DNA from: an uncultured Bacteroidales bacterium
Lineage (GTDB): Bacteria; Bacteroidota; Bacteroidia; Bacteroidales; P3
Direction: 5' to 3'
Assembly (NCBI GenBank): GCA_900319595.1
Contig: ONOZ01000002.1
Span: 1 to 6,080 of the forward strand
Length of the DNA: 6,080 nucleotides
Shown: positions 1 through 5,610 of the stretch, one piece after another
Layout of the letters: each line of letters opens with the position of its first letter
How positions within the stretch are numbered: position 1 is the stretch's first letter
Position numbers and translations under genes: made by a program
Notes under the pieces: model-generated
Databases searched by the model: none
What the model was told of the DNA's origin: nothing
What the model saw: the letters and a program-made list of their open reading frames with translations, nothing else

Positions 1-20
1 AAAATTATTAAATAATCGCA

Positions 21-58
21 AAATAAGATAAAAAAACAATATAAATTTAATCTTATTT
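21..58. repeat. AT-rich inverted repeat, 9-bp arms, 20-base spacer
   Basis: AAATAAGAT at 21-29 is perfectly matched by ATCTTATTT at 50-58. Each arm has one G or C, so the stem would be weak, and the loop is long. No T tract follows on the + strand, so it does not look like an intrinsic terminator. ATAAATTTA also occurs twice, at 41-49 and 62-70, exactly 21 bases apart. In DNA this AT-rich such repeats arise easily by chance. A protein-binding (operator) role is only a possibility. Confidence 0.3.
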
Positions 59-64
59 AAAATA

Positions 65-92
65 AATTTACTAATTTTGCAATTAGTAAATT
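65..92. repeat. Perfect 12-bp inverted repeat with 4-base loop
   Basis: AATTTACTAATT at 65-76 and AATTAGTAAATT at 81-92 are exact reverse complements around the loop TTGC at 77-80. The dyad lies 11 bases before ATG 104 and contains the -7-like element at 72-79. In DNA it could be an operator that blocks that promoter. In a transcript from upstream it would form a hairpin just before the first gene. Only one G-C pair per arm and no U-run afterwards argue against an efficient terminator. The repeat is certain. Its function is inference. Confidence 0.6.
72..79 (+). promoter_or_regulatory. Bacteroidetes-type -7 promoter element
   Basis: TAATTTTG matches the primary sigma factor -7 consensus of Bacteroidetes (TAnnTTTG) at every fixed position. 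Transcription would then begin around 84-88, leaving a leader of roughly 16-20 bases before ATG 104. No TTTG-like -33 box is visible at the expected spacing, where the sequence is A/T only. The motif is short and occurs by chance in AT-rich DNA, for example TATCTTTG inside the coding region near 2474. Its place directly before the first gene, inside a dyad, makes it more credible. It would drive the tail-tip genes downstream. Confidence 0.35.
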
Positions 93-103
93 CTAATAAA
101 GAT

Positions 104-613
104 ATGTCTGTGAATTTAGATAAATATTATCAAAAATGCGTTACCGCTGGTTTATGCGAAAAGGGGAAAGAATATTGGGACAACAAAGAGCAACTAATAT
201 CTTTCGCAAAGCAGGAATGTGAGTTCCTTATTGAAAATAAACCTTTAACGCATAATGAAATGTTGGAGATGTTTTCACAGGAATATCTAAACACACAATC
301 CGTTTATATAAAGCAAAATTTAGATACTTTGATTGAAAGCGAAGATGTTTATTCTTTGATATTAAATTGTACAGGTATAATAAGAATCTTTGAAGATAGC
401 AGTATAATAAATGTTGCAGATAATAGCAATATTCAAGTAAGGATTTTTGCAGATGGATTATGTACATTAAGACTATTTACTAATAGTAAAATAGATATTA
501 TATTAGAAAATAATTGTGGAGTAATGGTATTTAATTATGGTGGCGAAGTAAAAAGTGTTCAAGGCAATCCAGCATTTGTAAGAAATGTAACTATAAAAAA
601 TTTTAGCAAGTAA
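104..613 (+). CDS. Tail-module protein with beta-solenoid-like C-terminus (unknown function)
   Basis: I chose ATG 104 (169 residues). The frame is open from TTG 77 (178 residues), but that TTG lies in the loop of a 12-bp inverted repeat and inside the -7-like element, so it is a poor start. The N-terminal half (about residues 1-75) looks helical and is rich in charged residues, starting MSVNLDKYYQKC. From about residue 83 to 150 there are about six short beta segments, each 9-11 residues and ending in polar turns: GIIRIFEDSS, IINVADNSN, IQVRIFADGLC, TLRLFTNSK, IDIILENNCG, VMVFNYGGE. That spacing suggests a small right-handed beta-solenoid, a fold common in phage tail and fibre parts. I recall small proteins of this kind, with an N-terminal 'LDKYYxKC.xAGLC' segment, in Bacteroides phage tail regions, but no function is known to me. 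The stop overlaps the next start (TAATG), so the two are probably translationally coupled. A tip or fibre accessory role is inference. Confidence 0.72.
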   Translation: MSVNLDKYYQKCVTAGLCEKGKEYWDNKEQLISFAKQECEFLIENKPLTHNEMLEMFSQEYLNTQSVYIKQNLDTLIESEDVYSLILNCTGIIRIFEDSSIINVADNSNIQVRIFADGLCTLRLFTNSKIDIILENNCGVMVFNYGGEVKSVQGNPAFVRNVTIKNFSK

Positions 614-1248
614 TGGCAACCGATAAAAAACAATATAAGATAGGTAGAAAAGGACAAGCAGATATATTATTTAAGCCTGTTAGCAATACGGAATTATTAG
701 GCGATTATATTCGCTCCTGTAAAATGTACGGATTGCACCTAATAAATCAATCCGAAATATACTTCCCTATACCAAAACAACGAGAATTAGTATCTTATAT
801 TGAATTAGACGGAGAAGAAGTGGGGGCAGTTAGTGTAGATGATGGCAAATTAGCATATGAACCTTTTGAATATTGGATTGAATTTGCTTATTTCGGGGAC
901 AATTTCTTTAATAAAAATAATTTCTTTTTTCAAGCAATAGAAGATTGCTTTGCAAAAGAAGTTCCGTTATGGCTTATAAATACCTATACGGGATTAAAAC
1001 TAAAATGCTATTACGCCAAAACAGAAATAGATACTCACGAAAGAAATAAATATTATGGCTTAAAAGATTTTGTTTCAATGAAAGTCTATTTCAGAATACC
1101 AAAGCCTAATCAATGCGATTTTACATTAACAGATTTTTCTGCTCAAATATATTCTGATAATACGGAAAGTCCTGTGTATCAGAATGATGCAAGTTTATAC
1201 CCACGAGTAAATTATTCTAATGATAATTTTCCTACTATAACATTTTAG
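613..1248 (+). CDS. Dit-like distal tail protein
   Basis: This 211-residue protein starts at an ATG that shares one base with the preceding TAA. No Shine-Dalgarno is visible, so coupled translation is likely. It is mostly beta-strand in character and has no signal peptide or membrane segment. The central part (about residues 45-100) reads 'IELDGEEV.AVS.DDGKLAYEPFEYWIEFAYFGD', the kind of segment seen in small Bacteroides phage proteins encoded directly before the large tail-tip protein. That position, the size and the beta-rich composition fit a distal tail (Dit) protein, whose ring joins the end of the tail tube to the Tal hub. It ends with TAG at 1246-1248, three bases before the next ATG in the same frame. 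Assignment rests on context and recalled pattern, not on a catalytic motif. An alternative is another baseplate or tail-completion protein. Confidence 0.6.
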   Translation: MATDKKQYKIGRKGQADILFKPVSNTELLGDYIRSCKMYGLHLINQSEIYFPIPKQRELVSYIELDGEEVGAVSVDDGKLAYEPFEYWIEFAYFGDNFFNKNNFFFQAIEDCFAKEVPLWLINTYTGLKLKCYYAKTEIDTHERNKYYGLKDFVSMKVYFRIPKPNQCDFTLTDFSAQIYSDNTESPVYQNDASLYPRVNYSNDNFPTITF

Positions 1249-1251
1249 AAT

Positions 1252-2595
1252 ATGGATAGCAAGTATTTAAGCATATTAGATAGCACAGGAAAAGAAGTTT
1301 TAAAAATATACACTTATAACTTCTCATCTGAACTTATGGGGCGGGAAAACCTAACAGTAGAATTAGATTTGCCTATACAATATAAAAATGGTATAGAGAT
1401 ACCATATCCTTTTTCGACTGCGTGGCATATAGAATACAATAATAATGTTTATTTCTTAAATAATGCCACCCCTGTTGGTAAAAAAGACAATGAGAACAGG
1501 TATATACACTACACACTAATATTTGAAAATGGCTTTAATCAATTAGATAATGTTTTTATTAAGCCATTTGGTAGAGTTTTTACAGATAAAGACAACGATG
1601 GCTATGCTGATGAAAATGAGATAATCTCCGATATTCAGTTTGGTGGAGCAAGTGGATTTTATGGCAATATCTATGATTTGGCATTATTTTTACGCAGAAA
1701 TTTAGAATATTCCTTTGGCTATATTACAGACGAAAACGGAGAACCTGTTATGTTTGATTATAAGTATATAAAAAATCAAATAACAGAAGAAACGGCACAA
1801 GGAAGTGCATATATCCCTAAATTCGTTTGCTTATTAGATGGTATAAACTATAACTTGCCTCTATATTCAAATAATATAACAGATGCAGAAAATGGAATAT
1901 TACCTATCTTAAATATTTTAGCAGATATAGAATCAGCAAACAAATATTCAGCATCTCCAAAATACCCTATTGCAGACAAACAAAGTATTGATTCCACAAC
2001 ATCAAGTTATAGGGAGTTTCTAAAAAGGGTTAATGAGTTTTTTGTATATAAAGAAAAAATAAATGGTAGAGATAAAGAAGTAGGCTATATTTATGATTGT
2101 AAAAGCATTGCATTATCTAAAAAGATTATAGCAAAAGACAATAAGCAATATTCTTTCTATTGCATAACGCTGAAAAAGAAAGGAGAAGCCGTTGTAGATG
2201 CTAATAATAATAAAGTTATCTTTGAATATGGTGGATTAACCAAAGATGGTGGTTTGTTATCAATAGAAAGAAATACAAACGAAAATAAACTACCAACAAG
2301 AATTTATGCAACAGGTAGCGGTGAAAACCTCCCTATAAATTATTTTCATATCTACGAAGATAGAACAGATGAAGTAGCAGAATTAGGTAGTATATTCCCA
2401 TATCGTAAAAGAAAAATACCATCATTAAAATATTTAAAAGATTATTTTGCTAATGGACAGCATCCCGATGAATTATCTTTGACAAAATTATATTTAGTAC
2501 CAAATAATGCTTGGAATTGGGTATATGATAAATATTTTTATACAAAAATATATCAACAAATTGGTAATGCTGAATATGTATATGATGGCACTTGA
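1252..2595 (+). CDS. Tal-like tail-tip protein, N-terminal part (cut by in-frame TGA)
   Basis: This 447-residue piece starts at ATG 1252, three bases after the previous TAG, with no visible ribosome binding site. Residues 1-105 match the recalled N-terminal hub (gp27/Tal-like) domain of Bacteroides phage tail proteins, with 'LMG' at 28-30 followed by a beta-strand run and a pair of strands around 'NNVYFLNNATPVG'. Residues 112-123 (DKDNDGYADENE) form a complete EF-hand-type calcium loop. Residues 349-361 (TRIYATGSGENLP) are another recalled tail-tip signature. The protein stops at TGA 2593-2595 right after YVYDGT, while the frame continues open into the next ORF. A recalled member of this family is usually one polypeptide of well over 1000 residues, so this is probably an N-terminal fragment. 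Whether it is made alone, fused by readthrough, or is half of a broken gene cannot be told from sequence. Confidence 0.75.
   Translation: MDSKYLSILDSTGKEVLKIYTYNFSSELMGRENLTVELDLPIQYKNGIEIPYPFSTAWHIEYNNNVYFLNNATPVGKKDNENRYIHYTLIFENGFNQLDNVFIKPFGRVFTDKDNDGYADENEIISDIQFGGASGFYGNIYDLALFLRRNLEYSFGYITDENGEPVMFDYKYIKNQITEETAQGSAYIPKFVCLLDGINYNLPLYSNNITDAENGILPILNILADIESANKYSASPKYPIADKQSIDSTTSSYREFLKRVNEFFVYKEKINGRDKEVGYIYDCKSIALSKKIIAKDNKQYSFYCITLKKKGEAVVDANNNKVIFEYGGLTKDGGLLSIERNTNENKLPTRIYATGSGENLPINYFHIYEDRTDEVAELGSIFPYRKRKIPSLKYLKDYFANGQHPDELSLTKLYLVPNNAWNWVYDKYFYTKIYQQIGNAEYVYDGT
2593..2595 (+). other. In-frame TGA interrupting the Tal-like gene
   Basis: TGA follows codons for YVYDGT and precedes CAA ATA AAG. 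The same frame is then open for 30 codons before the next ATG (2686), and for 968 more codons after that. A single G-to-A change from TGG would restore tryptophan in the context 'YDGT-W-QIKQ', which is plausible. UGA followed by C is often a comparatively leaky stop context. TGG is used for all 22 other tryptophans counted, so TGA is not generally read as Trp here. Confidence 0.9.
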
Positions 2596-2601
2596 CAAAT
2601 A

Positions 2602-2626
2602 AAGCAATCTACGGTTCAGGTTGTTT
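2602..2626 (+). other. Stem-loop just downstream of the in-frame TGA
   Basis: AAGCAATCT (2602-2610) can pair with AGGTTGTTT (2618-2626) over nine positions, two of them G-U, around the loop ACGGTTC (2611-2617). It begins 6 bases after the TGA. The loop GGU is 18-20 bases after the stop, within about one base of its position in the E. coli fdhF SECIS element. It could slow termination, or it may be a chance fold. Its stability has not been calculated. Confidence 0.35.
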
Positions 2627-2685
2627 ATAATATAAATGAGAACTCTGCACAATTTCAACTTGTAGAGGGCGGGGATTGGATAGAT

Positions 2686-5592
2686 ATGCGTTTTGGAGTT
2701 ATTTATCTAACCACTGATAGCGAGGGTGATATACGTGCAACGGCACGCATATTAGATAATATAACAAAACAAGTTGTACAATTGGGAGGACCTAATAGTA
2801 AGATGTGGTGTAATGATATACTAAATGCAAAGCAAAATAACATTTTTGATGAAAACCTTAATCCTATAATAACAGATGATTTTCTGAAAAACGGCACATA
2901 TGAACAATTACAATATTCAGATTACATCATTCTTGTAAATGGAGAAGAAAATATACCACAGATTAGGCAAGCAGACAAAATATACTACATCATAAGAAAA
3001 CTTGAAGATGGTACTAATAGTTATTATGGGGAATATGAAACAGCATCATTAACATCAGTATGGTATCCACGAACAGAAACAACATACGAAAGATGTAATC
3101 CTTTCCCTAAATACATAACACAACTGCAAAACCTTATGCCTGAATGTTTTAGAGCATATGTTGCAGGTTGGTATTATGGCTTTTTATATGCAAAACACTA
3201 CCCAGCAGATGAATTTAACATTGCAGAAAAAGTAGAAGTTGCTACAGACGGAACATCTTTGACTTTCAACGAAAGGTACAAAATTAGAATATTTAGTAAC
3301 AGTGGTTTCCCATTAGCATATATGCCTATGTATGATGAAGAACAAAACTTCGTAGATTGGGAATTATTAGGTGTTGTAGATACTAATACAGGAAGTGCAT
3401 ATTATAATTATGATTTGTTTTTAAAAGGATTAAAAGATTTTTGCGTAGGAATAAGCAAAGTATATACATTAGATAGAACATTGTTTTCATATATAGACTG
3501 CGGAAAAATATACAACCCTATAACATATTATGAAAACAAAGAATTTATTGAGCAATTTGGACTAATAGAAACAATAGAACAATATGATGATATAAAGCCA
3601 TCTTTGGTTAATCAATGGGTTGCTGATTTAGGTAGATTAGATGAAGTTGTTGATGTCTATATTCCTTGTATCAATAGCGAGAATAAAGATGCATTAGGTA
3701 AATATTGGTTAGATAAACGATATATACACGATGGTAGAAATTCGCAAGTTCCAAATCTACATATTCCAAACGAACCAAAGGAAAAGGCTTTTGCTATCGT
3801 TCCTTATTTAGATGAAAATGGGGGAGTTTCTTATGCTTCTGGTGGTGCTAAATTAAATACAGTTGGTTGGAACTTTGATGAAATAGAAAATGGGGCATTA
3901 CTTACAATTTCAGCAGATACGCCAGAAGAATATATTGCACTAAAATTGTCTAACGAAGAATGGCATTATGGAATACCCCCTATTCCTATAACATATAGCA
4001 TTAGAGCATTTGTTAGACTTAAAGTAGTAGATGAACAAGGCATTATTCTTAAAAATGATTTAGAAACAGTTTTAAATGGCGAGGCAACAATAGGAATAAA
4101 GGTATATTCTGGACAAGATAGTACAGAATATTGGAATATATTGTCCCGTAAGGATTTAGGACTTATGTGGATAGATTACGCTGACGATAAAGAAGTATAT
4201 GCCGTAGAGGGATATATTATTGACTCGTATATTGAAGATGGGCAGAAGTATATAACAATATTTACTAATGCTACAATTACGGATAATAGAATAAACGTAG
4301 GCACAGGAGACCCTACTAAAAAAACAGAGTGGAAAAGATGTACAGTAAATATCACTAATCCGAGAAACCATCAAGTAACATATTTTACAGATAAATATAC
4401 TATTGAATACATAAAGAAATATTCCCTTGATTTAAGGGCAGGTATTCAGAAAGATATTTTTATTGACGATGGCAATAAAGAATATACAATTACAGCACAA
4501 AAGGTAGGGGATTATTCTTTTAGTCTTTTTGATGATGATGCAAGACGTAAAAGAGTTAGACCGGGAGATAATTGGGCATTTGAATATCTAAAAAGCAACG
4601 ATGCACGCATAAGATTAGGCATCTTGTCTAATATGGTATTCAATTGTAAAGTAGCAGAAGTGTTTGATTATGACCAAAGAATATTTTTTGTTTGGACAAA
4701 AGATTTAAAATTCAATCCTTTGCACCCTGCTTGGCAAGGCGAAGAAGCACCTATGATGGTATTCTCAACCGGTGATTTGGCAGGAATAGACCATAAGTTT
4801 GCTATCACAGAATTTATAGAAGATACAACTAAAAGTATTGATACTAATCTATCGGAGGGTGATACGTATTTATCTCCCGTTTCATCTAAATATAGAGCAA
4901 CATTAAATTTCGTTTTAAATGATATTGCAGATAATAAAAGTTTCTTTCAGTTTATTCCTCAAAGAAATGCAAAACCAAAACAGGGGGATTTATTTATAAT
5001 AGAAAATGCAGTATATCCACATTGCCCTTATACATATTCAGCAGAAAGAAAACTATATGATAAAATGAAAGATGCTCTTAATTTAGAAGCACGTTATAAT
5101 TATTCATTAGTTTTTGATGAAATAACACGTATAAAAAAAGGCATTAACTTTACACAAATAAAAGTAGGAAACATTTTATCTATTAAAAATAATTCGTTAG
5201 TAATAACAAAAGGTGATGTAGATAGCGTAACATCTTATGATTTTATCATTAAAAGCGTTTCAATACAAAGACAAGCAGATTCACTTTATGATAAATACAC
5301 AATTGTACTTGAAAACCTAAAAAGGAATACAAGCAAAAAGATTATATCAGTTACGGATTGGGATGTTACTATAAAAAGACGTATAGCAGATTCTGAAAGA
5401 AAACTTATTGCTAAAATTACTAATTCAACCAAAGATACAGGAAGTAATATTCCAGCACTAAAAGATAAATTCACGGAAATAGATACCAAAATACAGGTAC
5501 AAAAACAACAGACAGAACCGATTCAGCCTGATAGAGTATATACTTATGAGTATGATGATACTTATGGAGATACACAAGAAAAATCACAATAA
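2686..5592 (+). CDS. Tal-like tail-tip protein, C-terminal part
   Basis: These 968 residues are in the same frame as 1252-2595. ATG 2686 is the first ATG, GTG or TTG after the TGA, but the 30 codons before it (QIKQSTVQVVYN..., ending VEGGDWID) are protein-like, so the true product probably begins upstream by fusion. Residues 1-270 are a beta-rich stretch that I do not recognise. Residues 291-305 (FGLIE...QYDDIKP) match a recalled tail-tip motif that normally follows the 'GS..NLP' signature now left in the upstream piece. Residues 380-580 look like additional beta domains. Residues 691-700 (MVFSTGDLAG) and 763-790 (KPKQGDLF, YP, AE.KL) are strong recalled signatures of Bacteroides phage tail-tip proteins. 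The end (about 890-945) appears helical. No peptidase, lysozyme or esterase motif was seen, so a structural hub role is favoured. It ends with TAA, 18 bases before the fibre gene. Confidence 0.75.
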   Translation: MRFGVIYLTTDSEGDIRATARILDNITKQVVQLGGPNSKMWCNDILNAKQNNIFDENLNPIITDDFLKNGTYEQLQYSDYIILVNGEENIPQIRQADKIYYIIRKLEDGTNSYYGEYETASLTSVWYPRTETTYERCNPFPKYITQLQNLMPECFRAYVAGWYYGFLYAKHYPADEFNIAEKVEVATDGTSLTFNERYKIRIFSNSGFPLAYMPMYDEEQNFVDWELLGVVDTNTGSAYYNYDLFLKGLKDFCVGISKVYTLDRTLFSYIDCGKIYNPITYYENKEFIEQFGLIETIEQYDDIKPSLVNQWVADLGRLDEVVDVYIPCINSENKDALGKYWLDKRYIHDGRNSQVPNLHIPNEPKEKAFAIVPYLDENGGVSYASGGAKLNTVGWNFDEIENGALLTISADTPEEYIALKLSNEEWHYGIPPIPITYSIRAFVRLKVVDEQGIILKNDLETVLNGEATIGIKVYSGQDSTEYWNILSRKDLGLMWIDYADDKEVYAVEGYIIDSYIEDGQKYITIFTNATITDNRINVGTGDPTKKTEWKRCTVNITNPRNHQVTYFTDKYTIEYIKKYSLDLRAGIQKDIFIDDGNKEYTITAQKVGDYSFSLFDDDARRKRVRPGDNWAFEYLKSNDARIRLGILSNMVFNCKVAEVFDYDQRIFFVWTKDLKFNPLHPAWQGEEAPMMVFSTGDLAGIDHKFAITEFIEDTTKSIDTNLSEGDTYLSPVSSKYRATLNFVLNDIADNKSFFQFIPQRNAKPKQGDLFIIENAVYPHCPYTYSAERKLYDKMKDALNLEARYNYSLVFDEITRIKKGINFTQIKVGNILSIKNNSLVITKGDVDSVTSYDFIIKSVSIQRQADSLYDKYTIVLENLKRNTSKKIISVTDWDVTIKRRIADSERKLIAKITNSTKDTGSNIPALKDKFTEIDTKIQVQKQQTEPIQPDRVYTYEYDDTYGDTQEKSQ

Positions 5593-5600
5593 AGAAAGGA
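5593..5600 (+). promoter_or_regulatory. Ribosome binding site of the fibre-like gene
   Basis: AGAAAGGA lies 10 bases before ATG 5611. It is the only clear Shine-Dalgarno-like sequence before a start in this window. The two starts before it that follow closely on a stop (613 and 1252) appear to depend on coupling. This gene therefore probably has independent, stronger initiation, which would suit a fibre needed in several copies per virion (inference). Confidence 0.6.
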
Positions 5601-5610
5601 ATAAAACAAT

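Larger units (their letters stand above)
1252..5592 (+). pseudogene. Composite Tal-like tail-tip gene with one internal TGA
   Basis: Read through the TGA, 1252-5592 encodes one 1446-residue protein. It has the layout expected of a Bacteroides phage tail-tip protein: hub domain, 'TRIYATGS..NLP', long insert, 'QYDDIKP', beta domains, 'STGDLAG', 'KPKQGDLF...YP...AE.KL', helical end. No frameshift is needed. The type given here is provisional: it would be a true pseudogene only if the TGA is a real, unsuppressed mutation. If the TGA is an assembly error or is read through, this is one intact gene. Two separately translated subunits are also possible, because ATG 2686 follows a purine-rich stretch (GAGGGCGGGG at 2665-2674), though at a long spacing. 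Confidence 0.6.

Noticed and set aside
77..103. TTG 77 as the start of the first gene
   Set aside because: It lies in the loop of a perfect palindrome and inside a -7-like promoter element, and no ribosome binding site precedes it. ATG 104 is 27 bases downstream in the same frame and fits the recalled N-terminus better.
65..103. Intrinsic terminator at the 65-92 hairpin
   Set aside because: The stem has one G-C pair per arm and is followed by CTAATAAAG on the + strand, with no U-run. The minus-strand side has only a broken T-rich stretch.
228..467. Minus-strand ORF of 79 codons
   Set aside because: It lies wholly inside the solenoid-like gene, and its Leu/Tyr-rich translation looks like an antisense shadow of AT-rich coding DNA. 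The minus-strand ORFs at 2703-2897, 4156-4374 and 5286-5489 are rejected for the same reason.
2596..2685. A separate intergenic region with its own promoter for the 2686 ORF
   Set aside because: The 30 codons are open in the same frame and protein-like, and no promoter element is evident. A start within this stretch is also excluded because it has no ATG, GTG or TTG in frame.
1252..5592. Genome-wide reassignment of TGA to tryptophan (code 4-like)
   Set aside because: I counted 22 tryptophan codons from 104 to 5592 and all are TGG. In an AT-rich genome with reassigned TGA most should be TGA, but only one in-frame TGA is present.
2686..5592. Cell-wall hydrolase domain in the tail-tip protein
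   Set aside because: I looked for NlpC/P60, M23 (HxH), lysozyme and SGNH-type motifs and saw none, so no enzymatic activity is claimed.
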